A stretch of 64,000 bases of DNA from contig NZ_CP102453.1 of NCBI RefSeq assembly GCF_024661895.1, positions 2,046,001 through 2,110,000 on the forward strand. Reading direction: 5' to 3'. Origin of the DNA: Fundicoccus culcitae. GTDB taxonomy: Bacteria > Bacillota > Bacilli > Lactobacillales > Aerococcaceae. Positions 8,814 through 19,784 of this stretch are shown one piece after another; position 1 is the first letter of the stretch, and each line of letters starts with the position of its first letter. The notes under the pieces were generated by a model. It searched no databases, was not told the DNA's origin, and was given only the letters and a program-made list of their open reading frames with translations. A program made the translations under genes and the position numbers.

Positions 8814-10174
8814 ATGAAATTGATTTTGAAAAGGGCCTGGTATGGCCTATTAAGTGTTTGGGTGGCTACGTTGTTGTTTCCCTTTGACAAACGGTGGCTG
8901 CTCAAGAACAAATCAAACAGCCAGATATTAGCCAAGCTTTAACCCCTTTAACTACACTCGATGCAGCCGTAGAAACGGCTTGGGCTGATTATCAATCCAT
9001 TTTGAATACCTTCCCTTTTTGGGATCAAGCACGGAGTGCGGATGATGTGATGGGAATTGATATGGAAAGCATACTGGCCGAATTTACACCTGAAGCCACT
9101 TTAAGACGCGAAGAGAATCAACTAATCTATTCATATGCGACAGAAGCTTTTCAATCCTTAGATTTACGTTTAATCTTTTTCAATGATGAACTTTACAATA
9201 TTGAATTAGTCGGTATCCCAGAAACATTTACAGAAGATATGTTGGCCTCTTTAGACGACCTAGAGCCGATTATTGCCAAAGATTTTCCCAGTATATCAAC
9301 TATCCTTGATCGGCATGCTTTTATCTTTGGTGTGTCAAATATGGTAAAAGATGGCCAATTGGGAACCGGCTTGTTGTTTTTAGCCGGGGACAGCTTGGAA
9401 ACAGCCAATATTGAATTGATGCTCTATTTGGATGATACAGCCGTAAATTCGATTTATTTTCCAGCAGAGATATTGACTAATATGCTAGTGAATGGTTTTG
9501 ATCGTTTACCAAATGATTTGAATTTTTATATGCTAAGAGAGTTTACGATTTCGCCTATTTTAAACGAACTGATAAACCGCAACACGACTAGTAATCAAGG
9601 CTTTAGACAAGCGCAAAATGCGGCTGAATATATTTTTGATACCTTTACGGTGCGAAATCTTCAGGATCAAATTGAAGGGGATACGCTAGAGACGGTCTTA
9701 GAAACATTTGTAACGCCAGTGGCACCGACTAGAGAAGTGGTTCATACAAATATGGAACGCCTCACTTACAATTATGCCGGTGATGATGGCATGAATGGGC
9801 AATTGAATCTTATGTTCTTTGATAATCAATTAGCCTTTGTCTCAACCATGGACAGCAGTCTTGATCCATTTGCTGCGACTGTGTTGGGAGCTAGCCGTCC
9901 CATCTATTTCAATGATTTAAGCATGAATGAGTCGCTTACCCCTTTAATAACCAAGCCATTTGACGCTTATGCGATGGCAACGATGAACATTGCGGGAGGG
10001 AATCATCAGGTCTTAGTTGCCCCCGTTGCAATGGTTGATGTCGGTATTCGTGTGGCTTTGATTGATATTGAACATTACCGTATCACTGCCATTACCTTTG
10101 TCGATGTTTTGCCGGAAGGTTATAGCCTTGATATGCTGTTATTTGAACATATCTTTTCTCAATATACCCAATAA
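8814..10174 (+). pseudogene. Secreted paralogue B, signal peptide separated by a frameshift
   Basis: The mature part (long frame 8894-10174, 426 codons) is a clear homologue of paralogue A: AAVETAWADYQSIL, GVSNMVKDGQLG, C-terminal SQYTQ. Its in-frame upstream codons hit a TGA at 8885 and no ribosome site precedes the GTG at 8894. An ATG at 8814 with a weak AAAGG site opens a typical signal peptide (MKLILKRAWYGLLSVW and on) in another frame, which runs into it after TTTCCCTTTGA. One inserted base before GACAAACGG would join them and give an ordinary signal cleavage region (QTVAA-QE). A deletion mutation, phase variation or an assembly error would all explain this. The last 16 bp overlap the convergent cupin gene. 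Confidence 0.7.
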
Positions 10175-10665
10175 TCAAACAGTACCCCATCCACCCCAAA
10201 TACAGGATCCGTTGTAGGTAGAGGCAGCTGTGCAATACGGTGTAAGTTTTCGGGGCGTTCATCGGCTTTACCGGTAAGTAAATCATATTCATGGCCATCA
10301 GGATAAGCACCAATAACCGTAAAATCCGTTGAAGCATTTAAACGTTTATGCCCAACACCTGCAGGAATCACAACCATATCACCCGCCTTAAGCGTAAACA
10401 CAATGCCATTAGCACCGCCACCTAACTGAACCTCAGCCCAGCCCGCTTCAACACCTAGCACTTCATGTGAGGTGCTATGATAGTGGTGATAATTGAAAAT
10501 ACCGTTACGCCAAGCCTTCGTCCAATTATTTTCACTAAATATCGCTGCAATAACGTCACTAGCATCAAACACCTGGGAATAAATCAACAGGGGTAGTTTG
10601 GGATTATTGGGGATTTTGCCATCATCTTCAAAAAACACAGCCTGAACCTGGGGATATTTATTCAT
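10159..10665 (-). CDS. Cupin-fold protein, YjlB type
   Basis: 168 residues. The cupin metal motif is seen in YHHYHSTSHEVLGV (His ligands, Glu) and in PAGVGHKRL (second-motif His). Length and sequence fit the YjlB-like cupins, whose enzymatic activity is unknown to me. The start ATG follows AAGGAGC. The first codons (MNKYPQ) coincide with the core of the dispersed AATAAATA motif. Convergent with, and overlapping by 16 bp, the upstream secreted gene. Probably cytosolic and metal-binding. Confidence 0.75.
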   Translation of the reverse strand: MNKYPQVQAVFFEDDGKIPNNPKLPLLIYSQVFDASDVIAAIFSENNWTKAWRNGIFNYHHYHSTSHEVLGVEAGWAEVQLGGGANGIVFTLKAGDMVVIPAGVGHKRLNASTDFTVIGAYPDGHEYDLLTGKADERPENLHRIAQLPLPTTDPVFGVDGVLFDYWVY

Positions 10666-10824
10666 TAGAATGCTCCTTATCGGTTTTATTATTTTCAGTG
10701 TAGCATAACTATCACTAAATCGATAACAATATCAATTTATGTTTACAGTTTGTAATATTTGTCAGTTGTAATAAAGTCAAGGGCTTAATATACTATAACT
10801 AGTCAAAAATTAATGGAGGAAATT

Positions 10825-11742
10825 ATGCGTACAGAATTATTATATTTATATGACGATCGCAAGGATGTTACTTTGAAGGCCTACCTACTGGAAGATAATG
10901 TGAATTTAAGACCCAAGAAGACGTTACCCGCCATCATTATTAATCCGGGTGGCGGTTATATGTACTGCTCTCCCCGTGAGGCTGAACCGATTGCCCTTCG
11001 TTTCAATGCCATGGGCTACCATGCTTTTGTGTTAGAATATTCAGTTTACGGCGAAGGCAAGTATCCTTTTGAATTAGATTCAGACTTACCCGTAAAGGAA
11101 CATTCACTTTTCCCGCATGCCATGCAAGAAATTGCCATGTCATTCGAACTGATTCACCAACATGCTGCGGAGTGGAAAGTCGACACGAACCAAATTGGCA
11201 CCATTGGCTTTTCAGCTGGCGGCCATAACGTCGCCATGTACGCTAACAACTGGAATACCCCCGTCATTCAAGACGCTGTTTCCTTGAAAGGCGACGCCCT
11301 AAAACCTGCCTTCAATATCGTAGGCTACCCCTTAACCGACCTAATAAATATCACTGCCAACATCGAAGATTTAAATACTGTGGCAGAAGCCAAGCCAATT
11401 TTAATCGCCTGCTTTGGGAAATCAGATGTATCGCAAGCCGAATTGGAATATTACAGCCCAGCTAGGAACGTTAATTCTGACACACCCCCTACCTTTATTT
11501 GGACAACCTCTGAAGATCAAGTGGTAGCTGCCCAGGATTCCATTCAATTAGCTTTAGGCTTAGCCCACAATAATATCCCCTTTGAATTGCATGTGTTTGA
11601 AAAGGGTCCTCATGGTTTATCATTAGCCAACCCATCTACCGCTCGAGCTGCTGAACACATCAACCCTAAAGCAGCCACATGGGCCGAAATGGCCGAAAAA
11701 TGGCTCAACGACCGCTTTCCCGTGGAAGCACTCGATATGTAA
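10825..11742 (+). CDS. Alpha/beta-hydrolase, esterase family
   Basis: About 305 residues. The oxyanion-hole motif NPGGGYMYC (an HGGGY equivalent), the nucleophile elbow GFSAGGH, an acidic residue near TSEDQVV and the late His in EKGPHGLS complete the triad of the acetylesterase/lipase-like (BD-FAE, AXE) group. It probably cleaves acetyl or short acyl esters, for example on plant xylan. The upstream ATG at 10813 is part of the GGAGG site, so the start is 10825. The codons for LINITAN contain an exact dispersed 15-mer (11343-11357). A single-gene unit. Confidence 0.8.
   Translation: MRTELLYLYDDRKDVTLKAYLLEDNVNLRPKKTLPAIIINPGGGYMYCSPREAEPIALRFNAMGYHAFVLEYSVYGEGKYPFELDSDLPVKEHSLFPHAMQEIAMSFELIHQHAAEWKVDTNQIGTIGFSAGGHNVAMYANNWNTPVIQDAVSLKGDALKPAFNIVGYPLTDLINITANIEDLNTVAEAKPILIACFGKSDVSQAELEYYSPARNVNSDTPPTFIWTTSEDQVVAAQDSIQLALGLAHNNIPFELHVFEKGPHGLSLANPSTARAAEHINPKAATWAEMAEKWLNDRFPVEALDM
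11343..11357 (+). repeat. Dispersed 15-mer AATAAATAYCNCTGC, exact copy in the esterase gene
   Basis: AATAAATATCACTGC, on the coding strand inside the esterase gene. See the finding on the dispersed motif. Confidence 0.8.
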
Positions 11743-11771
11743 CAGTGACTGAGACGATGTGTAAGTGTGGA

Positions 11772-11893
11772 AAGTGGAACAAACACGGGTTGAATATTCC
11801 ACTTAATGGATTAAGTGGAACAAACTCGGTTAGAAAGTTCCACTTAATGGGTTAAGTGGAACAAACTGGGTTAGAATATTCCACTTAAGCGCG
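11772..11893. repeat. Three tandem palindromes, 41-bp period (AAGTGGAA family)
   Basis: Units at 11772, 11813 and 11854, exactly 41 bp apart. Arms AAGTGGAA/TTCCACTT (ten bases, TTAAGTGGAA/TTCCACTTAA, in the inner units) enclose exactly 17 bp. Centres differ between units while arms and spacing are fixed. A single copy of the same family is at 35336-35368. Confidence 0.85.
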
Positions 11894-11927
11894 ATTATGA
11901 GCTGTTTTCAAACATATTTATCAATTT

Positions 11928-12380
11928 GCCGGACGTCGATTTTGGATGAAGGCCGGCAAATCAGTTTGGCGGACGTCCCATGAAAAAGAAAGCCGGCAAA
12001 TAGGTGAACCCGCTTGATTTGCACCGACATTTCAAGAAAGCCGGACGTCGATTTTGTATGAAGGCCGGCAAATCAGTTTGGCGGACGTCCTGTGGAAATG
12101 AAAGCCGGCAAATGGGTGAACCCGCTTAATTTGCACCGGCATTTCAAAAAAGCCGGACGTCGATTTTGTATGAAGGCCGGCAAATTCGATTGCCGGACGT
12201 CCCGTGAAAAAGAAAGCCGGCAAATGGGTGAACCCGCTTAATTTGCACCAACATTTCAAAAAAGCCGGACGTCGATTTTGTATGAAGGCCGGCAAATTCG
12301 ATTGCCGGACGTCCCATGAAAAAGAAAGCCGGCAAATAGGTGAACCCGCTTGATTTGCACCGGTATTTCAGAAAAGCCGG
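11928..12380. repeat. Tandem array of 112-bp repeats (array 2, four units)
   Basis: Units start at 11928, 12040, 12152 and 12264, with a fragment at 12376, all 112 bp apart. Each unit has two GCCGG...CCGGC inverted repeats set 40 bp apart (arms TTTGCCGG/CCGGCAAA, 20-bp centre) followed by a shorter GGTG...CACC stem. It is the same repeat class and period as array 1, with diverged sequence (GCCGGACGTCG here, GGCGGACGACA there). Confidence 0.9.
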
Positions 12381-12559
12381 TTTTTTAACTCCTCATTTAT
12401 CATAGGTGCATACGAGAACATGTAAAAAACGATAGCGACAACTTGTGCATGAGAAGCTATGGGATCCTTCATAGAATAATCCAGAGATATTTATTAAAAG
12501 TGATTGTATTTGTTTTTAAAATGTGCTATTATAATTTTTGTTGTTCTGATAAAGACAAT

Positions 12560-12631
12560 GCGGAAATAGTTCAGCGGTAGAACATCACCTTGCCAAGGTG
12601 GGGGTCGCGGGTTCGAACCCCGTTTTCCGCT
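12560..12631 (+). tRNA. tRNA-Gly (GCC)
   Basis: Full cloverleaf: acceptor GCGGAAA/TTTCCGC, D-arm GTTC...GAAC, anticodon loop TTGCCAA (GCC), T-arm with GTTCGAA, discriminator T. The 3' CCA is not encoded. Confidence 0.95.
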
Positions 12632-12648
12632 TGTATTTTTCGTAAAAT

Positions 12649-12734
12649 GCCGGGGTGGCGGAACTGGCAGACGCACAGGACTTAAAATCCTGCGGTGGGT
12701 GACTACCGTGCCGGTTCGATTCCGGCCCTCGGCA
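12649..12734 (+). tRNA. tRNA-Leu (TAA)
   Basis: Class II tRNA with a long variable arm. Acceptor GCCGGGG/CCTCGGC, anticodon loop CTTAAAA (TAA), T-loop GTTCGAT, discriminator A. Confidence 0.95.
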
Positions 12735-12762
12735 TAAGTTTTTTTATCATACAGCATTCATT

Positions 12763-12836
12763 GCACCCGTAGTTCAATTGGATAGAATACTTGACTACGA
12801 ATCAAGCGGTTGCAGGTTCGAGTCCTGCCGGGTGCA
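12763..12836 (+). tRNA. tRNA-Arg (ACG)
   Basis: Acceptor GCACCCG/CGGGTGC, anticodon loop CTACGAA (ACG; A34 would be read as inosine after TadA action, and tadA is at 31332), T-loop GTTCGAG, discriminator A. Last of the tRNA cluster, directly followed by the AT-rich island, a common integration position. Confidence 0.95.
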
Positions 12837-12840
12837 TAAA

Positions 12841-12876
12841 ATAATCTCCCTGACACATGGTGTTGGGGAGATTTTT
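12841..12876 (+). terminator. Terminator of the tRNA cluster
   Basis: Stem AATCTCCC/GGGGAGATT with a loop of about 13 bases, then TTTTT. It sits five bases after tRNA-Arg. Confidence 0.85.
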
Positions 12877-13500
12877 GTATATAAATACAATATGAATTTT
12901 AGTGGTTACCTATCTAGAGCATCCTTTTTCTTTGCAATCATCACTCAAAAATGTTCGAGGAGGGTGCTTTGGATTGCTTGCTTGTACCGTAATGCTATCG
13001 TCGGTTATATAACATGCTTCAAAGTCCCTTCGTCGCCGTGAATGATTACAACGGGAATTTATCCATTGAAATCAACTTCAGGCATTATTTTGATTAATAC
13101 TTCGTCACTTGAGTAGATACCATCCCCCACTTACTTCTAAAACAAAATATTCTTCAGGGTTTATATCTTCGAAATGCTCAAATTTTTGTAACTCTTGATA
13201 AGCAATGCCGTTTGAACCAGCTTTCACTGACCCATATTTAGGTACCGATTTGCTTTCAAAAAATACGGAACTAGAAAGGGTGGAGTAGTTGGCTATTAAT
13301 AGCAGTTTCTTCTACTCGCTACAATTTCCTATTAATAAAACCGTAGACAGAAATAGTAGCAATATGCTCCCCCTGAAGTAGATAAAATAAACTATTTAAG
13401 GATTTTTGTATGCTTAAATAGAAAGTCCACTATTGAAATTTTAAAGAAAAATTTGTCAAAGAACATATTACTTCCGCTTTGAAGAGGAAAATCATTAAAC
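12877..13500. other. Degenerate region after tRNA-Arg, no intact gene
   Basis: No intact gene. On the minus strand, about 13120-13275 reads as about 50 codons (including KAGSNGIAYQELQKFEHFED), then a stop and a frameshift into SSDEVLIKIMPEVDFNG near 13060-13110. This looks like the decayed remains of a gene whose family I do not recognise. A CTATTTAAG/CTTAAATAG hairpin lies near 13391-13421. Confidence 0.4.
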
Positions 13501-13538
13501 TTGAAATCGTTTACGTTCGGTGTTGTTACTCATATAAT
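13501..13538 (+). promoter_or_regulatory. Promoter with a cre-like site
   Basis: TTTACG (13510-13515), a 17-bp spacer and TATAAT (13533-13538). The bases 13501-13515 (TTGAAATCGTTTACG) fit the CcpA cre consensus WTGNAANCGNWNNCW except the last base, and they cover the -35. CcpA repression of the downstream beta-glucoside genes in glucose is therefore plausible. Confidence 0.55.
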
Positions 13539-13603
13539 ATAAATACATATTAAGTTAAAATAATAAATGAATATTAGAGTTACGAATAGGAGGGATTAAT
13601 TCA

Positions 13604-13980
13604 ATGATTAAGTTTCCTGATGGTTTTCTTTGGGGAACATCAAGTTCTGGTCTTCAAAGTGAAAGTGTTGAGGTAGGTGATGGTCAAGGTATGAATAATG
13701 GAATAATTGGTTCAAATAAGAACCAAAAAGAGTCCAAAATTGGGTTGGTCCTGAAAAAATATTAACTTTTTTATAAAAAGTATATAGAAGACAGGATGGT
13801 GCTAACTGCCATGGTTACATGTTGTGGACCTTCATTGATTGCTAGTCATGGTTGAATGGATATAGGAATCGTTGTGGGTTAGTTGAATTAGACTTAGAGA
13901 CTCAAAAAAGAACGATGAAGAAGTCAGGGAATTGGTTTAAGGAACTCAGCATGAACAATGGTTTTAATAACCAGAGCTAG
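13604..13980 (+). pseudogene. Remnant of a GH1 6-phospho-beta-glucosidase
   Basis: The first ~45 codons from the ATG at 13604 (MIKFPDGFLWGTSSSGLQSE) match the N-terminus of family-1 glycosidases. After a short scrambled stretch with a stop, codons from about 13797 to 13980 match the GH1 C-terminus (DGANCHGYMLWTFIDC, stop, SWLNGY ... GLVELDLETQKRT). The catalytic middle, including both catalytic Glu motifs, is gone, and a Trp codon has become TAG. So an ancestral GH1 gene lost about 350 codons. An intact GH1 gene ends the same operon at 18239. Confidence 0.85.
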
Positions 13981-13995
13981 AAGGTGAGAGCAAGT

Positions 13996-16002
13996 ATGAG
14001 AGATTTACCACTTGATAGTAAAGAAACTCAATTAATAAAAATTTTATACGATCATATGAACGAGCATGTCTCTAGCCAGGTATTGGGTGACTACATTAAT
14101 GTATCTGATCGAACGGCTCGCAAATATATAAAAAACATAAGTCAATTCTTAGGTGAGTATGGGGCAAAAATTGATATTAAAAAAGGGCAGGGGTATAAAT
14201 TGGTAATTGATGACCCTTCTCGCTTTAATTCTATTTTTAATGATATTAGTAATAATCAAAAAAACAATTTAGATGTTCTCACAATTACTGAGCCTAAAGA
14301 TCGTGAACGTTATCTGTTGAACAAAATATTCTTAGAAGGTCAAATTCTAACGGTGGATGAATATGCTAAAGAACTATTTGTCAGTAATTCAACAATCATG
14401 CATACTCTTCAAAGTATTCGAAAGCAATTACAAGCCTATGAACTGACTCTGATTAATGATGTGAATGAGGGAATATCCATTCAAGGAGTTGAGCTTGAGA
14501 AAAGGCGGTTCATCTTAAATTACTTCTTTAAGTCACATCCATTGGATACTTTCATGAATTTCACTTATGACTATCTTAAAGAATCAGATATATCATTAGA
14601 ATCACTTTTCATTATAGTCTTAGAAGAGTGTCGGAATGGTAAAATCCAGCTGTCCGATTATGCTATGCAGAATCTAGTGTTGCATTTGGCACTAGCTATT
14701 GTTCGTATTAAGGAAGGTAAGACAATCGAAGCTTTTCAAAGTAATCAAGAACTTGATTTTTCCTATGAGATTGATGTTGCTAAGCAAATTATTAGTCGTG
14801 CTGAGGACCTTGAAAAGATTGAATTTCCTGAAGATGAAGCCAAGTACATTGCCTTGCATCTTAATTCTAAGTCTAACAAAGATTATGAGCAAGATGACTT
14901 ACATAGTGCTAATTTCAATGTATTACAAAGTCAGATTTTTCAAGCTCTTTCAACGATGAAAGATTCATCTAATCTGGAATTTAGTTTAGATTCAATGTTA
15001 GTGATGGGGTTAGAAGCACATTTTGAACCGCTTATTACACGATTAAAGATGGGTGTTCAAATGAAAAACCCTTTATTTGATGAAGTTTATAGTAGATATA
15101 CAAAGGAATTCGAAATTATTAAATATTATTTTAGTCAGATGCCATTACTCGAAGGACACGAGGTTGATAATCATGAATGGGCTTATATTGTTCTTCATGT
15201 CTTAGCTGCTATTGAAAGACATAAGCAAAAGCAACAATTGAATGTTATTGTTATCTGTTCAACAGGTATGGGGAGTGCACAGATGTTGCGTAGTCGTTTG
15301 GAGACGGAGTTCGGTTCAAGTATTCGTATCATTGATGTGATCAGCTATTATCAACTGGATGAACAGAAATTAGAGGATATTGATTTGATTATATCAACGA
15401 TAGATATAACTACTTCTTTCTTTACTATTCCAGTCATACAAGTTAGCGTTTTCTTGAATGAACAGGATATTAGACAAATAAAGCATTATATAAAAGACCA
15501 TAACAAAGCTTTTAACTCAACATCTCAAAAAAGAATCACTGAGTCTCATTCATCACGACTATTCAATGAGTATTTCAGTGAAGATCGCTACTTTATAGTT
15601 AATCAACCAATTTCAAGAGAAGACTTACTACATCAAATGGTCGAAACCTTAACTGATTTTCAAGAGGAATCCCTTGTTGAGGACTTTATTAAGCAAGTAG
15701 AGTTGAGAGAAAGATTTGGTTCTTTAGTTTTTTCTGAGAATCTAGCCTTCCCGCACCCTTCAGTTCCCTTAGGCGTCCACAGTGAGATAGCCGTTGCCGT
15801 GATAAAAGATGGGGTCGAGTGGGATGAAGAGCATAAAGAGATAAAATTTGTTGTTCTCATGTCTCCTTCAAAGGTATCTAATAAGGGATTACCTAAAGTG
15901 ACAGATTTCTTTGTGCGTTTTATTGGGGATGAGGAGGCTCAGAGGAGCTTACTAGAAGATCCAAGTTTTGAGAATTTTAAGGCTTTATTTATAGAACAGT
16001 AA
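13996..16002 (+). CDS. PTS-regulated transcriptional activator, LicR/BglG-MtlR type
   Basis: About 668 residues. An N-terminal HTH_11 is followed by an Mga/HTH-like second domain, two PTS regulation domains (about residues 180-410), an IIB-like domain with Cys in VIVICSTGMGS, and a C-terminal IIA domain with the conserved His in AFPHPSVPLG. Phosphorylation of PRD, IIB and IIA residues by the PTS switches such activators by sugar supply. It heads the IIB-IIA-IIC-GH1 cluster and most likely activates it. The start at 13996 follows AAGGTGAG; the upstream GTG is inside that site. Confidence 0.88.
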   Translation: MRDLPLDSKETQLIKILYDHMNEHVSSQVLGDYINVSDRTARKYIKNISQFLGEYGAKIDIKKGQGYKLVIDDPSRFNSIFNDISNNQKNNLDVLTITEPKDRERYLLNKIFLEGQILTVDEYAKELFVSNSTIMHTLQSIRKQLQAYELTLINDVNEGISIQGVELEKRRFILNYFFKSHPLDTFMNFTYDYLKESDISLESLFIIVLEECRNGKIQLSDYAMQNLVLHLALAIVRIKEGKTIEAFQSNQELDFSYEIDVAKQIISRAEDLEKIEFPEDEAKYIALHLNSKSNKDYEQDDLHSANFNVLQSQIFQALSTMKDSSNLEFSLDSMLVMGLEAHFEPLITRLKMGVQMKNPLFDEVYSRYTKEFEIIKYYFSQMPLLEGHEVDNHEWAYIVLHVLAAIERHKQKQQLNVIVICSTGMGSAQMLRSRLETEFGSSIRIIDVISYYQLDEQKLEDIDLIISTIDITTSFFTIPVIQVSVFLNEQDIRQIKHYIKDHNKAFNSTSQKRITESHSSRLFNEYFSEDRYFIVNQPISREDLLHQMVETLTDFQEESLVEDFIKQVELRERFGSLVFSENLAFPHPSVPLGVHSEIAVAVIKDGVEWDEEHKEIKFVVLMSPSKVSNKGLPKVTDFFVRFIGDEEAQRSLLEDPSFENFKALFIEQ

Positions 16003-16027
16003 AAATAAAAAATATAGGAGAATTATC

Positions 16028-16336
16028 ATGAAAGAAATTATGTTAGTGTGTAACGCTGGAATGTCAACAAGTATGTTAGTAACGAAAATGCAAAAAGCAT
16101 CAGAAGAACAAGGGATTGAAACAAAAATTTGGGCAGTATCTTTGTCAGAAGTGGACGAGAATGTTCGCAATAATAATATCGATGTCATCTTAGTAGGCCC
16201 ACAAGTGAAATTTGTAGTGAAGAAATACAAAGATACCTACGAACCAGACATTAAAGTAACAGACATCCCAATGGCAGATTATGGGCGTATGGATGGAGAA
16301 AAAGTACTTCAATTAGCACTGACAACAATTGGATAG
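16028..16336 (+). CDS. PTS cellobiose/lichenan-type IIB component
   Basis: 102 residues. The P-loop CNAGMSTSMLV near the N-terminus carries the phosphorylated Cys. It takes phosphate from IIA and passes it to the sugar during import. ATG after ATAGGAG, 25 bp after the regulator. In the same operon as IIA and IIC. The lactose/cellobiose family (CelA-like) is clear; the exact sugar is not. Confidence 0.92.
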   Translation: MKEIMLVCNAGMSTSMLVTKMQKASEEQGIETKIWAVSLSEVDENVRNNNIDVILVGPQVKFVVKKYKDTYEPDIKVTDIPMADYGRMDGEKVLQLALTTIG

Positions 16337-16348
16337 GAGATAGGTATT

Positions 16349-16675
16349 ATGAGTGAACCAGAGAATTTAGAAGAGGTTATGGGTTTAATTATGTATGGGG
16401 GAGATGCCAAAGGGAAGGCTATTGAAGCCATCGAAGCGGCAAAATCAGGAGACTTTGACTTAGCAGAAGAGAAAATGGCTGAAGCTAATGAATCATTGGT
16501 AACAGCTCACAAATCTCAAACTAGCCTACTAACAAGTGAGGCTGAAGGTGATAATGTCGAAATTTCTTTATTATTAATTCACGGTCAAGATCATTTGATG
16601 AATGCCATTACATTTGTCGATTTAGCCAAAGAAATGGTAGATATTTACCGGAAATTAAGAGATGTAGAAAAGTAG
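16349..16675 (+). CDS. PTS lactose/cellobiose-type IIA component
   Basis: 108 residues, all-helical. The active His is in TAHKSQT (about residue 77) and a conserved HGQDHLMNA follows. Functional IIA proteins are trimers taking phosphate from HPr. Starts 12 bp after the IIB stop. A 204-bp gap to IIC follows, in which I see only a 28-codon frame (from 16691) of doubtful meaning. Confidence 0.92.
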   Translation: MSEPENLEEVMGLIMYGGDAKGKAIEAIEAAKSGDFDLAEEKMAEANESLVTAHKSQTSLLTSEAEGDNVEISLLLIHGQDHLMNAITFVDLAKEMVDIYRKLRDVEK

Positions 16676-16879
16676 GTGGTATAGATTGAGATGAGTGAAA
16701 TCTATGATTCTGGCGCTGAATCATTTTTTAAAATATTAATAATGTCAGGAACCAGTATTGGATTTTGTGTAGAGTAAATAACGTTTATAAAAATGCACAC
16801 AAATTATAAAGGAAGGAGAATAAATAGACCTCATCGTGATTTTTTACCGATTCGAAAAAAATATTAGGAGGATATAAAA

Positions 16880-18169
16880 ATGTCATTGCAATCATTTATG
16901 GAAGAAAAATTTACACCCCTTGCATCAAAGTTTGCGGCGAATAAATATTTGGTCGCTGTACGTGATGGTATGATTCTTACATTACCTTTGATTATGATTG
17001 GTTCAGTCTTCATGGTCATCGCTAGTTTACCATTTCCAGGTTGGGAGGAATGGCTCGGTTCAACAGGTATATCAGATATTCTTTGGAAAGGTACGGGTAG
17101 TAGTTTTGATTTAATGGGATTAGTTGCAGCTTTTGGAATTACTTATACTTTTGTAAAAGAAAATAAACAAGATGGTGTAGCAGCAGGAATTATTTCTGTA
17201 TCTGCATTTGTAACAGCAACTCCATTTATGTCTAGTGAAGCAGGCAACGGAATTCTAACTAGATATACAGGAAGTGGCGGGATACTTCTTGCAATTGTAA
17301 TTGGTTTGTCGACTGGTGTCATTTATTCTTGGTTTATTGATCGTGATTATCAGATTAAGATGCCTGAAGGAGTTCCACCAGCAATTTCTAGAAGTTTTAG
17401 TGCCTTGTTACCTGGACTATTTGTTATCACAGGCTGGCTAATTATTTATGGGGTACTCGAAAAACTTGGTATTGGAAATATACATGATATTGTAGGGATC
17501 GTATTAGGTGGTCCATTAAGTTTACTTAGTGATAATTTAATTGGTACGTTGATCGTTACTCTTATACATGGTTTATTCTGGTTTATGGGGATCCATGGTG
17601 GAAATACGGTTCATGCAGTGATGCGTCCACTTTGGATGGCAAATTCAGGTGAGAACTTGGCGGCATTCCAAGCTGGAGAAGAAGTACCACATATTGTGAC
17701 ACAACAATTTATTGAATATTTCGTCCATATAGGTGGTGGTGGAGCTACGTTAGGATTAGTGATCATTATTGCTATACTAGCTCGTTTAAAGAACACAAGT
17801 GCTGTAACAAAAACAATGGCTCCAGTTACATTGGTACCGGGGATATTTAATATTAATGAACCCGTATTGTTTGGGATTCCAATTGTTTTGAACTTTAAAA
17901 TGCTCATTCCTTTCATTATTGTACCAATGATAAATGCTACAATTACCTATCTAACGATGGCAATAGGTATTGTACCAAAGACGATTGGTATTGATGTAGG
18001 GTGGACGATGCCAGCTATAATCAATGGTTTTTTAGCAACTGACAATTCTATTAGGGCGGCAATATTGCAGATTATTCTAATTGTAATAGATGGTGCTATT
18101 TATTATGTTTTCTATCGTGAAATTGAAAAAGATTATAAGGCGCTTGAATTAACAGGAGCAGAAGCGTAA
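16880..18169 (+). CDS. PTS cellobiose/lichenan-type IIC permease
   Basis: 429 residues, about ten membrane segments, with the glucose-superfamily IIC signature around FMGIHGGNTVHAVM and the later NINEPVLFGIPIVLN motif. It carries the beta-glucoside through the membrane for IIB-dependent phosphorylation. The ATG follows TTAGGAGG. The product would be a 6-phospho-beta-glucoside, which the next gene can cleave. A weak cre-like palindrome (TAACGTTTA) is near 16780. Confidence 0.92.
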   Translation: MSLQSFMEEKFTPLASKFAANKYLVAVRDGMILTLPLIMIGSVFMVIASLPFPGWEEWLGSTGISDILWKGTGSSFDLMGLVAAFGITYTFVKENKQDGVAAGIISVSAFVTATPFMSSEAGNGILTRYTGSGGILLAIVIGLSTGVIYSWFIDRDYQIKMPEGVPPAISRSFSALLPGLFVITGWLIIYGVLEKLGIGNIHDIVGIVLGGPLSLLSDNLIGTLIVTLIHGLFWFMGIHGGNTVHAVMRPLWMANSGENLAAFQAGEEVPHIVTQQFIEYFVHIGGGGATLGLVIIIAILARLKNTSAVTKTMAPVTLVPGIFNINEPVLFGIPIVLNFKMLIPFIIVPMINATITYLTMAIGIVPKTIGIDVGWTMPAIINGFLATDNSIRAAILQIILIVIDGAIYYVFYREIEKDYKALELTGAEA

Positions 18170-18175
18170 TGCTAG

Positions 18176-19669
<1,494 letters not shown>

Positions 19670-19693
19670 GAAGTGACAAATCATTGACTGAAG

Positions 19694-19744
19694 AAGACCT
19701 TTATTCTAAAGATACCAAACAAACTAGAAAAAGGTCTTTTCTTT
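19694..19744 (+). terminator. Terminator after the PTS/GH1 operon
   Basis: AAGACCTTT/AAAGGTCTT stem with a long loop, then TTCTTT, between the GH1 gene and the ROK gene. Confidence 0.7.
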
Positions 19745-19784
19745 ATTGTAAATGACTGAAAAATTTGTTAAAAGGAGCAATTAA

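Larger units (their letters stand above)
11743..12559. other. Repeat-rich intergenic region before the tRNA genes
   Basis: No credible gene. It holds three 41-bp palindrome units (11772-11886), the second 112-bp array (11928-12380), a one-mismatch dispersed 15-mer (12481-12495, minus) and the tRNA promoter with TATAAT at 12530-12535. Confidence 0.8.

Noticed and set aside
8894-10174. Intact cytosolic protein starting at GTG 8894
   Set aside because: No ribosome site, and a matching signal peptide sits just upstream in another frame.
12032-12335. Minus-strand frames in array 2
   Set aside because: Same cause: repeat-derived frames.
11772-12380. CRISPR array
   Set aside because: The units are tandem with near-identical interiors, no unique spacers between constant repeats, and no cas genes are present.
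12494-13041. Reading frames over the tRNA cluster
   Set aside because: They overlap three clear tRNA genes.
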